Shown here: positions 1 to 8,512 of the stretch, one piece after another
How positions within the stretch are numbered: position 1 is the first letter of the stretch
Layout: every line of letters starts with the position of its first letter
Assembly: GCA_963772265.1 (NCBI GenBank)
Contig: CAVYWS010000003.1
Span: 1-64,000, forward strand
Origin: Mayfieldus sp963772265
GTDB lineage: Bacteria > Actinomycetota > Thermoleophilia > Solirubrobacterales > 70-9
DNA: 64,000 nt
Direction of reading: 5' to 3'
Translations under genes and position numbers: made by a program
The notes under the pieces: generated by a model
Database searches by the model: none
What the model was told of the DNA's origin: nothing
What the model saw: only the letters and a program-made list of their open reading frames with translations

Positions 1-105
1 TCAGAGGCTGCCAGATTGTTTCGCCTCCACCCCCGCGGGGGCGATTCCGGGCCCCAAACCCCCCAAACGGGGGATCGGAGTGCGACTGGTGGGTTCAGCC
101 GGAGC

Positions 106-927
106 TCAGTGGCGGGGGCCGACCTCGCACTGGAAGGACTTGCCGACCCCGGGGCCGCCGTCGCAGAAGTCGCGCCCGGCGCCCCCGAAGAGCTTGCCCT
201 TGCCGTGGCCCTCGTAGAGGCGGTCGTCGCCCTCCTGCCCGTAGAGCTTGCCGCTGCCCCCGCCCTCGTAGAGGATGTCTTCGCCGGGGCCGCCGTGGGC
301 GCCATCCTTTCCTGGGCCCATCAAACAGACGTCATTCCCGGGGTCTCCCTGCATCGGGTCATCCTTGGCCGGGGCATCGGCGCCGAAAGCGAAGTCGCCC
401 CAGCAACCGTCTGAGCCGGTGTCGAACTTCGCGTAGTCGTCGCCGCCGTCGCCGACGCAGTCGGAGTTGCGGGGGCCGGTGATGCAGACGTCGTTGCCGG
501 CGCCGCCGTAGCAGCGGTTGCGCCGTGCGCCCTGGGGATAGCAGGTGTCGGGCTCGGCATTGCCGACGAACTTGTCTGAGCCGTCGCCGAGGTAGACGGT
601 GACCGGCAGAGGCATCGGGTCCAGGATTTCGACCTTGTCGCCATTTGGGCCCATCTCGATCAGGATCGAGCCGGCACCCGCGGCTGAGCAGGTGGCGGCG
701 GTGCGGAATTGGGTGAAACCGCAGCCGGTCGGCTGCTCGGCCGCCATGTAGCCGTTGACGAAGACCCGGTCTCCCTGCGCGGTGACCCGCAGATGCGAGC
801 CGGATTCGGCGCCGCGGATCACGATCTGGTCGGCGCCGGTGGCGGTGCGCGCTGCGGGCAGCATCAGGACACCGAGGGCGGCCAACCCCGCCAGCAGTCC
901 CAGCCTTGTCTCTCGCTTGGCGCTCAT
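106..927 (-). CDS. Secreted RTX-like calcium-binding repeat protein
   Basis: Likely exported calcium-binding protein of about 273 residues. The N-terminus MSAKRETRLGLLAGLAALGV plus the following hydrophobic residues form a signal peptide ending near AARTATG. The second half holds glycine/aspartate repeats of RTX type (GGAGNDVC, GDGGDDYA, GDPGNDVC, GGPGEDIL, GQEGDDRL, GGAGRDFC), which in this family wind into a Ca2+-binding beta-roll. Several repeats contain cysteine, unusual for RTX proteins and suggestive of disulfides outside the cell. I placed the start at the ATG at 925-927 because the in-frame residues further upstream are polar and would bury the signal peptide. No type I secretion genes lie nearby, so Sec export is more likely. 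The precise role is unknown. Confidence 0.75.
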   Translation of the reverse strand: MSAKRETRLGLLAGLAALGVLMLPAARTATGADQIVIRGAESGSHLRVTAQGDRVFVNGYMAAEQPTGCGFTQFRTAATCSAAGAGSILIEMGPNGDKVEILDPMPLPVTVYLGDGSDKFVGNAEPDTCYPQGARRNRCYGGAGNDVCITGPRNSDCVGDGGDDYAKFDTGSDGCWGDFAFGADAPAKDDPMQGDPGNDVCLMGPGKDGAHGGPGEDILYEGGGSGKLYGQEGDDRLYEGHGKGKLFGGAGRDFCDGGPGVGKSFQCEVGPRH

Positions 928-1184
928 CCGATTTCTCACGCCTGTTCTGAATCGGTTGAATTGCCCTACCTCTTGACGACCCGATACTCCGGCCGCAGTC
1001 ACGACGAGTCGATCATTCGGCCAATCCCCACACTCGGAGCGGCGCGATGCGGACCGCTGTTGGACCCGTTCGCTTCGCCCCCAACAATCCCTGGCGGCGA
1101 TGAGTCTCGGTCACGGCGGCGGTCTTAACCGTGAAAGTTCAACCGCGTAGCGCCGGTTTGCCGGCGCCGGACAGAGGAGACAGC

Positions 1185-1553
1185 ATGGGACAGCCGGTAG
1201 TGCACTTCGAGATCATCGGGAAGGACGGGGAGAAGCTGCAGAGCTATTACTCGGGCCTGTTCGGGTGGGAGATCGACTCGGGCAACCCGATGAACTACGG
1301 GATCGTGCAGCGCGAAGGCAACACCAACGCCGACGGCGTCGGAATCGGCGGCGGAGTCGCCGGATATGAGGGGGTCGAAGGCGGCGTCACCTTCTACGTC
1401 GAGGTCCCCGACGTCGAGGCGGCCCTCACCAAGGCCGAGGAGCTCGGCGGATCGCGGGTGATGGGCCCCGACACGGTCACCGAGGGCGTCGAGATCGGCC
1501 AGTTCAGCGATCCCGAGGGCCACAAGGTCGGCGTGATCAAGGCCGCGTCCTAG
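1185..1553 (+). CDS. VOC (glyoxalase/bleomycin-resistance fold) protein
   Basis: Small 122-residue protein of the vicinal oxygen chelate superfamily. It has the single-module pattern: an N-terminal strand VVHFEIIGKD, a helix followed by YYSGLFGWEID, a glycine-rich turn, then FYVEVPDVEAALTKAEELGG and a C-terminal GQFSDPEGHKVGVI. The start ATG at 1185 has a good ribosome site (agaggaga) about 6 bases upstream; an in-frame ATG at 1131 lacks one and adds a non-homologous tail. These proteins act as dimers that bind a metal and a small substrate; here the substrate cannot be told. The gene stands alone and is followed by a candidate terminator. Confidence 0.85.
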   Translation: MGQPVVHFEIIGKDGEKLQSYYSGLFGWEIDSGNPMNYGIVQREGNTNADGVGIGGGVAGYEGVEGGVTFYVEVPDVEAALTKAEELGGSRVMGPDTVTEGVEIGQFSDPEGHKVGVIKAAS

Positions 1554-1569
1554 CCCCCCGTCTTCATGA

Positions 1570-1597
1570 GGGTCCCGCGGTCGGCGGGGCCCTTTCC
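1570..1597 (+). terminator. Candidate Rho-independent terminator
   Basis: gggtcccgc (1570-1578) pairs with gcggggccc (1584-1592), one G-T wobble, across a 5-base loop, followed by ttt. It sits 17 bases after the VOC stop codon. The T-run is short, as is common in high-GC genomes. Confidence 0.45.
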
Positions 1598-1606
1598 GTG
1601 CCCGAG

Positions 1607-1679
1607 CGCCCCCGGCAGGATTCGAACCTGCGACCCGCGGCTTAGAAGGCCGCTGCTCTGTCCACTGAGCTACGGGGGC
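1607..1679 (-). tRNA. tRNA-Arg (anticodon TCT)
   Basis: A complete 73-nt cloverleaf can be read on the minus strand. The acceptor GCCCCCG pairs with CGGGGGC. The D-arm has GCTC...GAGC with a GG in the loop. The anticodon arm is GCGGC-CTTCTAA-GCCGC (anticodon TCT). The T-arm is GCAGG-TTCGAAT-CCTGC. The discriminator is G and CCA is not encoded. It decodes AGA/AGG arginine codons, rare in a genome of this base composition. Confidence 0.95.
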
Positions 1680-2135
1680 GGGGGTCTAGATTCCGCTCTG
1701 GAAAGCCGTTTCCTGGTACCGGGCAATGGCACTATGAGGCCCACCCGCGGATTTCATTGGCCATATTCTGCCCAATCGACCAAGGATCCGCTGACGCCTG
1801 ATCGATGATTCGCCAGGCATCAACAGGCCCGCAGCCTCTGCGGCTGTCGGACGAAAGGTCTCTGGTCCAAATCCAGGTGCCGCGACCCACACCCGCTAGC
1901 GGCCACTACCTGGCACGAATTCCGGCGGGCCGAGCGTCCTCCGTTGTGGGAGCGACGGGAAGTGAAGGCGCGCTCGAAAGCTATGCACGCGACGTCGAGT
2001 TGAGCCGCCCCCCGTCGCAGAAACGGGGCATGGAAAGAAGAGGACGATGTCTAGCCCCACCGAACCGGGCGCTTCGAACATCATCAGCAGGCGGCCGAAT
2101 TTCGAACAGGGCTGGTCTTTGACCTGGCGACCCAT
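1680..2135. other. Gene-free interval with degenerate tRNA-like sequence
   Basis: No convincing coding region on either strand. Around 1859-1893 the plus strand can form a T-arm-like hairpin (TCTGG-TCCAAAT-CCAGG), but no anticodon arm or matching acceptor strand was found, so I treat it as at best a tRNA relic. Base composition is more mixed than in the flanking genes. The interval separates the tRNA-Arg from the end of the long minus-strand operon. Confidence 0.4.
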
Positions 2136-2723
2136 CTAGCCAGCTCGCTCAACGGCGACATGGAGAGGTGCCGGACGCCATCCCGGGATCGTGTCGTCTG
2201 GACAGGCACTGACGCCGACCGCTACCTCGCTCATAGCCTGGAAGCTCACGAAGTCGCCCGACCGTACGTCGCAGTACTGGAGGCCTTTGTAGACGCGGCC
2301 CTCAACGTCGGCATTGACGAAGAAGGAGAGCATCCCCGTGAGCTGGGCACGGTCAATCCCCAGCGCGGACGAGATCAGGTCGCGACATCCGGGCCGGCGG
2401 TCCGCGTAGATCTCATTCCAGCAGCCCGGATACATGATGTCGTTGCCACCCTGTGCTTGGCACTCCCCCACCTCGAGCACTGGCTCTCCGTCACCGTCGT
2501 AGAGCTTCATGCCCTGTTCGGCGAAGAAGACGAGCCACGGCTCCCCGTATCGCTCCCAACCGTTGATGTTCCGCGTAAGCGCCTGATCGAAGCCGAGAAA
2601 GCTCATGTCGCCTCCCTGACCGCCGCGCGGGCTGCTGATCACAAGCCGATCACCCTCGTCCAGGTCGACCCTGATCCCAGTTCCCGGCTCGATTTCGGGA
2701 TCGAGGCCAGTCCGTGAGTCCAT
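2136..2723 (-). CDS. DUF1989 (urea carboxylase-associated) family protein, copy 1
   Basis: 195-residue protein ending in the DUF1989 signature region GDFVSFQAMSEVAVGVSACP, followed by DD, preceded by the conserved cysteine/asparagine blocks NDIMYPGCWNEIY, CRDLI and LSFFVNADVEG. Some DUF1989 proteins (CgdA/CgdB) form a carboxyguanidine deiminase in guanidine use; others are uncharacterised. The ATG at 2721-2723 follows the methyltransferase stop by one base, so it is the last gene of the operon. A second DUF1989 gene lies at 10298-10903 in the same transcriptional direction. Function here is open: hydrolysis of an amidine- or urea-like intermediate would suit the neighbours, but no urea/guanidine carboxylase is present. 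Confidence 0.8.
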   Translation of the reverse strand: MDSRTGLDPEIEPGTGIRVDLDEGDRLVISSPRGGQGGDMSFLGFDQALTRNINGWERYGEPWLVFFAEQGMKLYDGDGEPVLEVGECQAQGGNDIMYPGCWNEIYADRRPGCRDLISSALGIDRAQLTGMLSFFVNADVEGRVYKGLQYCDVRSGDFVSFQAMSEVAVGVSACPDDTIPGWRPAPLHVAVERAG

Positions 2724-2724
2724 C

Positions 2725-3750
2725 TCAACGCTCCCCTCGCACCGGGGTCTGGGCAAGAGTCGTCGGCTCCTCCGAACCCGGCTGGCGGGCGCGAAGGACG
2801 GCGATTGGCCCGTTCCCTCGGCGGACCTCGAGGTCCACGAGCCCGGCAGCGGATATCCAGCCTCCGATCTCATCGGCAGTCCAGGTCGATCCCCCTTCGT
2901 TCTCGACCATCATCATCAAAGTGAAGAGGGCGGCTTCCGGAGGGCCTTGTCGATCAGGATCGATCAACCACTCATAGACCAGCAGAGTCCCCCCGGGAGC
3001 CAGCAGGTCTGTGGCCGTCTGGACGTATCGGGCGCAACGCTCGGCGGGGTGGTCGTGGAGGATGTTCGCCAGCAGCACTGCATCCCAGCGCGCTTCGGCG
3101 GGACAGCCGAACCGGGGTTGGTCGAGATCGCCGGCGATGAACTCGAGCTCCGGATGCCGCTCGTCGACAAGCGGCTCCACCGCCGGCAGGTCAAGCACCG
3201 TGGCCTTCAAACCAGACACCGCGGCCGCCAGGGCGGCGGCGTGAGAACCGGCGCCCCCGCCGACGTCCAACAACTCGTCGGCGTCCCTTAGATCGGCGAG
3301 GTCGGGCAGCTCGTTGCCGAAACGACTCGCGAGATCGTCGAGCGCGCGAAGGAAGGACAGGGCGGCGTCAGGATCCTCGCGAAGTCTCTGGCGCCAGGAT
3401 GGGATCCGGGCATGCCCATCACGCACGGTCTGCGCCAGGCCGCCCCAGACCCGGTAGAAGAACCATTCCTTGGCGACGATCTCGGCCACCGTGTCGGGAT
3501 CGGAGCGCGCCAGCGGTGCTCCGGCTTTCGTCAAGGTAAACCCACCTTCGATGGGCTCGGCGAGGCCCATTGCCGTGAGCGCCCCGAGAAGCGCAACCGT
3601 CCCGCGCACGTCGGTGCCGCACGCCGCGGCGAGAGCCTCCGGTGTCTTGCGACCCTCCGCCAAGGCATCGGCGATTCCCGTCTCAACGGCCGCGGCGAGC
3701 ACGGCGGTGCGCTGATAGGCAGTCGCCATCTCCAGGAGACCAGCGCTCAT
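2725..3750 (-). CDS. SAM-dependent O-methyltransferase (COMT/hydroxyindole type)
   Basis: 341-residue class I methyltransferase. An N-terminal winged-helix dimerisation domain (TAVLAAAVETGIADALAEG, residues about 13-85) precedes the SAM-binding Rossmann domain with motif I LLDVGGGAGSHAAALA, an acidic loop (FIAGDLDQP) and a post-I block ILHDHPAERCARYV, where the family keeps its catalytic His (HD). This is the layout of plant COMT-like and bacterial polyketide O-methyltransferases. Its ATG overlaps the stop of the upstream flavoprotein by four bases (3747-3750), so the two are probably translationally coupled. The acceptor is unknown; within a catabolic operon a hydroxylated ring or intermediate is possible. 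Confidence 0.9.
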   Translation of the reverse strand: MSAGLLEMATAYQRTAVLAAAVETGIADALAEGRKTPEALAAACGTDVRGTVALLGALTAMGLAEPIEGGFTLTKAGAPLARSDPDTVAEIVAKEWFFYRVWGGLAQTVRDGHARIPSWRQRLREDPDAALSFLRALDDLASRFGNELPDLADLRDADELLDVGGGAGSHAAALAAAVSGLKATVLDLPAVEPLVDERHPELEFIAGDLDQPRFGCPAEARWDAVLLANILHDHPAERCARYVQTATDLLAPGGTLLVYEWLIDPDRQGPPEAALFTLMMMVENEGGSTWTADEIGGWISAAGLVDLEVRRGNGPIAVLRARQPGSEEPTTLAQTPVRGER

Positions 3751-5384
3751 GCCGCCCTCCGCAGACTTCGCGCCGCACGAGCGGCGTCACGCAGGAGCCC
3801 GATCTGGGCTCGGAGCCGCTCGCCCCGCGCCCGCCGACGTACGCCCAGGTCCTCGAGCACGACGGCGGCGGCGTTGCGGCCCGGCGCGCCTGTCACACCT
3901 CCGCCAGGGTGGGTCCCTGACCCTGTCAGGAACAATCCTGGGATCGGCGTGCGATAGCGGGCCAAACTCGGGCTCGGGCGCATCCCCAGCAGCTGATCGA
4001 TTGACATCTCGACGTGGTTCGGGTTTCCCTGCGGGTTGCCGTTGCGCTTGACCCAGTCGTCCGGGCCGGTCAGGACCCGCTCAACGACAGGCAGCTCCGC
4101 ACCAATGGCCCGCTCGGCCGTCGACCAGGTGCGGTCCGCGGCCTCCTCCAGGTCGGCTGTAGTCCAAGCCCCACTGGCGGGTCGCCACGGAACCCAGGTG
4201 GAAAGCCAAACGGAGTGACGACCCTCGGGCGCCCAGCCGCGCTCGAGCGTGGACGGGAACCCGATCATCAAGGGTGCGCGCTCAGGGAGCATCCCGAGGC
4301 GGATCCGCGCAAAGGCCTGCTCGAGATCGGAGCCGGTGTTGGGGGAGAGCAGCAGGGCCCGTTGGAAGCCCTGTGGGCCCGGTAGTGCCGGCAGGCCATC
4401 GATGATCGCGTCGACCTTCAGCTCAGAGATGTTGTGATGCCCGACGTGGATGCGTCGAACTTCGGCCAGAAGCGGACCAGGCACGTCGTTCGCCGCGATC
4501 AACCCCCCGAACACCCGGCGCGCGTCGATCTGCGAGACAACCGCACGCTGGGCCACGATTCGCTGTCCGCCGGCCACAACGGCCGTCGCGCGGCCCCCTT
4601 CCAGCTCGATCCGCTCGACGGGCGCTGCACAACGCAGGCTGCCGCCCGCAGCCTCCAGGCAACGAACTAGAGCATCGACAGTCCCCCGCGATCCACCCTG
4701 TGGCCTCGCCGACGGCGAGCCGTGATTGGCCGCCATGAACAGCGCTCCGGCACCGGTCCCCGGATCGTCCGGTGGCTGTTGAGAGTGCGCCGCCCAGTGC
4801 TCGAGCAGTCCACGCAGTCGGTCGTCCGCGAACACACCACGAACCAGGCTGGTCGCAGAGGCGAGCAGCGCCTGGACTAGACGGGCTCCCTCCGTGCCCA
4901 GGGCGGCGTCGGCGAGCGCGGCAAGCTCGCGTAGGGTGGGCGGAGGCCCGGCTTCAGTCTGGTGCAGGACATCCATGGCCGCAGATGACCAGCGCGAGAA
5001 GTCCCGGTAGGCCTCCGCCTCTTGGCCCCCGACGACTGGCGCCAACTCCTCAACGGTGCGCTCGAGGGAGCTCCAGAAGGCAAGCGATGTGCCGTCGTCG
5101 CATGGGGCCAGCGTTACCTCGTCACGGAGGTGAAAGCGCAGGCCGTACCGGCTTTCGAGCTCGAGATCGGCGCAGACACCGCTCGCCCGGATGCCGCCGT
5201 TCTCATAAGCCCCCAGCTCGAGGCGACCTCGTCCGTCCGGCAATTCCATCGTCGCGATACACCCACCCGGCTCCTGAGCGGCCTCGAGCACCAAGACCTC
5301 CAGGCCGGCCCGAGCTAGGTAACAGGCGCACGCGAGGCCGTTGTGCCCGGCCCCGATCACGACGACGTCGGCAGCCGGGTTCAC
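3747..5384 (-). CDS. FAD-dependent oxidoreductase, phytoene-desaturase-like
   Basis: 545-residue flavoprotein. The N-terminus has the dinucleotide fold VVVIGAGHNGLACACYLARA, then EAAQEPGG; the C-terminus has the FAD-binding block GLFLTGSGTHPGGGVTGAPG followed by RNAA. This arrangement is typical of the NAD(P)/FAD amine-oxidase-like group that includes phytoene desaturases and the mammalian PYROXD2 relatives; no other carotenoid gene is near, so a carotenoid role is unlikely. Start overlaps the amidohydrolase stop by four bases. Likely oxidises or desaturates an operon intermediate. The reading frame is intact throughout. Confidence 0.88.
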   Translation of the reverse strand: MNPAADVVVIGAGHNGLACACYLARAGLEVLVLEAAQEPGGCIATMELPDGRGRLELGAYENGGIRASGVCADLELESRYGLRFHLRDEVTLAPCDDGTSLAFWSSLERTVEELAPVVGGQEAEAYRDFSRWSSAAMDVLHQTEAGPPPTLRELAALADAALGTEGARLVQALLASATSLVRGVFADDRLRGLLEHWAAHSQQPPDDPGTGAGALFMAANHGSPSARPQGGSRGTVDALVRCLEAAGGSLRCAAPVERIELEGGRATAVVAGGQRIVAQRAVVSQIDARRVFGGLIAANDVPGPLLAEVRRIHVGHHNISELKVDAIIDGLPALPGPQGFQRALLLSPNTGSDLEQAFARIRLGMLPERAPLMIGFPSTLERGWAPEGRHSVWLSTWVPWRPASGAWTTADLEEAADRTWSTAERAIGAELPVVERVLTGPDDWVKRNGNPQGNPNHVEMSIDQLLGMRPSPSLARYRTPIPGLFLTGSGTHPGGGVTGAPGRNAAAVVLEDLGVRRRARGERLRAQIGLLRDAARAARSLRRAA

Positions 5385-6805
5385 GGATCGCCGGTTCGGG
5401 CAGCGTGTTCGGCCTCGGCGAGACGACCGTTTCCGGCGTAAACGGACTCGGAGCCGAGACCGGCTCGCCTCACGAGCTCTTTCGCTGCCTCGCGTGCCTC
5501 CACGACGATTGCGTCACGGCTCGCGCCCAACACTTCCCCCTGTCTAACGCGCCGAGCACCATCGACCCACACGTCCGACACGCATCGCGCGGTTGCGCAG
5601 TAAACAACTTGCTGATAGGGGTCGTGGATTGTGGCGAGCTCCGGTGTGTTGCCGTCGAGCAGCACGATGTCGGCACGCTTTCCGGGGGTCAGGGAACCGA
5701 TCTGCGCATCGAGTCCGAGGGCCCGCGCGCCCCCGATCGTCGCCAACTCGAGCACTTGGGGCGCAGTCATCGCCGCGGCGTCGAGCGCATGGACCTTCTG
5801 CAGCAGCGCCGCCATCTTGAGGACTCCGAACATGTCCTGGTTGTCGTTTGACGCGGCACCGTCGGTGCCGAGCCCCATGGCAATCCCCTCGCGGAGGAGG
5901 CGGGGAACCGGGCATACACCCGAGCCGAGGATCATGTTGGCGACGGGGTTGTATGCCACTGCCACGTCGTTGCTCGCCAGCAGCCCTATGTCGCGCTCGC
6001 CGCACCAGATGCAGTGACCGGCGATGACGTCAAGGTCGAGGAGGCCCGCTCGACCGGAATGCTCGATCGTTCCCATGCCGTGGCGAAGGCGCGACTCGGT
6101 CATCTCCTCGCGAACCTCCGCGAGGTGGGTGTGGACGGCCCAACCATGCTCGGCGCAGGCGTTCACCGTGCGCTCGAAGAGCTCATCGCTGAGACCGAGC
6201 ACGGTCCCAATCCCGGCGCGGAACCCGATCAGCGGCTCGCCGGCGACTCGGTCGGCGAGCGCGTGGTGCTCGGCCATGAACTCCTCCGGCCCTGGAGCCC
6301 CCTCGTAGGCATCCTCGGCGCCAAACGAGACGACCCCGCGCATACCCATCGCCGACAATCCATCAACAGCCCCGAGGGTCACCGCGCCGCCCGGATTGCG
6401 GTGACAGGACATGTCGTTGACCGTCGTGATGCCCGAGGCGAGCATCTCGACTCCCTTCAGCTTCGTCCCGATACTGACGTCGGAGCGGCTCATGACTCGG
6501 CCGCTGGGGTTGACTACTCGCTCAAACCATTCGAAGAGATTCGCCGTCTCGGCCATGCCAGGGATCAGGCATTCGGTCAGATGCGTGTGGGCATTGATGA
6601 GACCGGGCAGGACGATCCCCATCCCGTCGCCAAGCACTTCTGCCTCAGCATGTGCGGGGACCAGCTGCTCTGCAACACCGACTGAATCGATCGAGCCGTC
6701 AGCCGCAAGCACCACCGCGCCATCGCGAATCGCGCCAGCCACGGGATCCATGGTCAGCACCCATGCGCCGCGCACCAGGGTCTCGCCGCGGCCGTTCCCG
6801 CTCAT
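5381..6805 (-). CDS. Amidohydrolase of the chlorohydrolase/deaminase (TrzA/MtaD-like) type
   Basis: 474-residue metal-dependent hydrolase. Metal ligands can be followed in order: HxH in GLINAHTHLTE, His in VHTHLAEVREEM, His in VIAGHCIWCGE, and Asp in GLGTDGAASNDNQDMF. The ASNDNQDMF block is typical of the subgroup containing S-adenosylhomocysteine/methylthioadenosine deaminases, hydroxyatrazine hydrolases and 8-oxoguanine deaminases, which remove ammonia or other groups from aromatic N-heterocycles. It overlaps the permease gene by four bases. With an NMT1-type importer immediately upstream, deamination of an imported heterocycle is a reasonable inference; the substrate cannot be fixed from sequence. 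Confidence 0.9.
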   Translation of the reverse strand: MSGNGRGETLVRGAWVLTMDPVAGAIRDGAVVLAADGSIDSVGVAEQLVPAHAEAEVLGDGMGIVLPGLINAHTHLTECLIPGMAETANLFEWFERVVNPSGRVMSRSDVSIGTKLKGVEMLASGITTVNDMSCHRNPGGAVTLGAVDGLSAMGMRGVVSFGAEDAYEGAPGPEEFMAEHHALADRVAGEPLIGFRAGIGTVLGLSDELFERTVNACAEHGWAVHTHLAEVREEMTESRLRHGMGTIEHSGRAGLLDLDVIAGHCIWCGERDIGLLASNDVAVAYNPVANMILGSGVCPVPRLLREGIAMGLGTDGAASNDNQDMFGVLKMAALLQKVHALDAAAMTAPQVLELATIGGARALGLDAQIGSLTPGKRADIVLLDGNTPELATIHDPYQQVVYCATARCVSDVWVDGARRVRQGEVLGASRDAIVVEAREAAKELVRRAGLGSESVYAGNGRLAEAEHAARTGDP

Positions 6806-7680
6806 ACGGTCTCGCTTTCGAGCTCCAATCCCTGGCCCTCATCGCGACGAGTCTCGTAATACCAAGGGAGCGTCAGCCGCTCGATCAGACTCACCACCAG
6901 AAACAGGCCGATCCCAATCGCAGCCAGGACAACGATCACGGCAAACATCTCGGTAGTCGCCACCTGGTTATTGAGCAGGAGGATCAGGTAACCGAGCCCC
7001 GCCGAAGCGCCCACCCATTCGGCAAAGACAGCGCCGATCACGCTGAACGCAGCTGCGACCTTCAAGCCGGAGAAGATGAAGGGCAAAGCCGCTGGAAGCT
7101 GGGCCTTGCGGAACCGCTGCCAGCGGCTGGCGCGCAAAGTCTTGAGCAGGTCGAGCAATTCGGGCTCCGCTGCTCGTAGTCCGTCGATCGTGTTGACGAC
7201 GATCGGAAAGAAGCTGACCAGGGCAATCACGATGATCTTGGGGCGCATGTCGAAGCCCGTCCAGATCACGATCAGGGGGGCGATCGCGGGGACGGGGACC
7301 ATCTGCGATGCGACGAGCCACGGATAGAGAGCCCGCTCGATGGCGCGCGAGCTGCGGATAATCACCGCGAGGGTGATCCCGACCACGATCGCCGCCAGGT
7401 ACCCGAGAACGATCTCCTTGATCGTCACCCAGGCGTTGTCGATCAGCAAAGTCCGGTTGTCGCGCAGCGCCGAGGCGATCTGGGTCGGCTTCGGCAGCGT
7501 GGACTCTGGGACGTGACTCAACACGCAGTAGAGCTGCCAGAGCCCCAAGACCACAATCGCGAACAGCAGCGGTGGCCCCGCGGCGCGCACGATGCGGTGC
7601 GCGCGCGACCGCCGGCGCCGCTCGCTCGGAACCAGGCGGGAGCGCAAGCGGGCTCGCACGGTCGACTGCGCAGTAGCCAT
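6802..7680 (-). CDS. ABC transporter permease (SsuC/TauC/ThiX-type)
   Basis: 292-residue inner-membrane permease with about six hydrophobic segments. The EAA loop (PELLDLLKTLRASRWQRFRK) carries the usual contact with the ATPase, and VPAIAPLIVIWTGFD is a block typical of the nitrate/sulfonate/taurine/thiamine-precursor permease family. The start overlaps the ATPase stop by one base and the stop overlaps the amidohydrolase start. It is the membrane channel of the importer formed with the next two genes. A basic cytosolic tail precedes the first membrane segment. Confidence 0.92.
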   Translation of the reverse strand: MATAQSTVRARLRSRLVPSERRRRSRAHRIVRAAGPPLLFAIVVLGLWQLYCVLSHVPESTLPKPTQIASALRDNRTLLIDNAWVTIKEIVLGYLAAIVVGITLAVIIRSSRAIERALYPWLVASQMVPVPAIAPLIVIWTGFDMRPKIIVIALVSFFPIVVNTIDGLRAAEPELLDLLKTLRASRWQRFRKAQLPAALPFIFSGLKVAAAFSVIGAVFAEWVGASAGLGYLILLLNNQVATTEMFAVIVVLAAIGIGLFLVVSLIERLTLPWYYETRRDEGQGLELESETV

Positions 7681-8492
7681 CAGGCCGTCTCCGCGCTTTC
7701 GCCGGCCTCGATTGCATCCTCCAGGGGAGCCAACAGCTTCTGCTTCAGCTCGAGGAACGCCGGCTCCAGCGAGACATCCCGCGCCCGCGGTCGGGGCAGA
7801 TCGATATCGACAGTCAGGATCACCTGGCCCGGGCGGCCGGACATTACGTAGACGCGATCCGAAAGGAAAGTCGCTTCGTCGACGTCGTGGGTGACGAACA
7901 GGACGGTCTTTCGATCGTCATGCCAGAGCCGCAGCAGCCATGCCTGCATCTGGGCCCTCGTGAGGGCGTCCAGCGCCCCAAATGGCTCGTCCAGAAGCAA
8001 CACCTCTCGCCCAGCCAGGAAAGTTCGCAACAGCGCCGCCCGCTGGCGCATCCCACCGGATAGCTTGGCCGGCCAATGCCCCTCGAAGCCCGAGAGCCCG
8101 AAGCGGGAGAATTCCGCCAGCGCTCGTTTGCGTGCCTCCTTCTTTGGCACCCCGTTCATCTCCAGGCCAAGCGTCGTGTTGTCGAGCACGGTGCGCCACG
8201 GCATCAAGAGGTCGCGCTGCAACATGTAGCCGATCTCGCCGAGCAGTTCCTGGCGTTCCCGGCCGTCGAGCAGGACGCGCCCGCTCGACGGCCGGATCAG
8301 CCCGGCGAGGATGTTGAACAGAGTCGACTTTCCGCAACCCGAGGGACCGACAATCGAGACAAACTCCCCAGCGCCAATCTCGACCTCAACGTCGTGGAGT
8401 GCCGTCACCTTGCCATCGCCGTTGGCGCCCGCGTAGGTCTTGCACAACCCTTCGGTTCGTAACTTGGCGATTGCTTCTGTGGTCGATGCCAC
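7680..8492 (-). CDS. ABC transporter ATP-binding protein (SsuB/TauB/ThiZ-type)
   Basis: 270-residue ATPase with Walker A GPSGCGKST, Q-loop MLQRDLLMPW, signature LSGGMRQRAALLR, Walker B VLLLDEPFGALD and switch His in VLFVTHDVDEA. The LMPW Q-loop and DVDEATFL block are characteristic of importers for nitrate, sulfonates and pyrimidine-type substrates. It powers the permease at 6802-7680. The reading frame is intact. A 20-base gap separates it from the binding-protein gene upstream, with a purine-rich stretch serving as ribosome site. Confidence 0.95.
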   Translation of the reverse strand: MASTTEAIAKLRTEGLCKTYAGANGDGKVTALHDVEVEIGAGEFVSIVGPSGCGKSTLFNILAGLIRPSSGRVLLDGRERQELLGEIGYMLQRDLLMPWRTVLDNTTLGLEMNGVPKKEARKRALAEFSRFGLSGFEGHWPAKLSGGMRQRAALLRTFLAGREVLLLDEPFGALDALTRAQMQAWLLRLWHDDRKTVLFVTHDVDEATFLSDRVYVMSGRPGQVILTVDIDLPRPRARDVSLEPAFLELKQKLLAPLEDAIEAGESAETA

Positions 8493-8512
8493 GGGCAGAC
8501 TCCTTCCGCGGT

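Noticed and set aside
30..41. cccccgcggggg palindrome after the RTX gene as a terminator.
   Set aside because: No T-run on the minus strand and only a GC palindrome, easy to meet by chance at this GC content.
1821..1900. Possible tRNA on the plus strand (T-arm-like TCTGG-TCCAAAT-CCAGG).
   Set aside because: No anticodon arm, no acceptor pairing and a non-canonical T-loop; at best a relic, so only mentioned in the gene-free interval.
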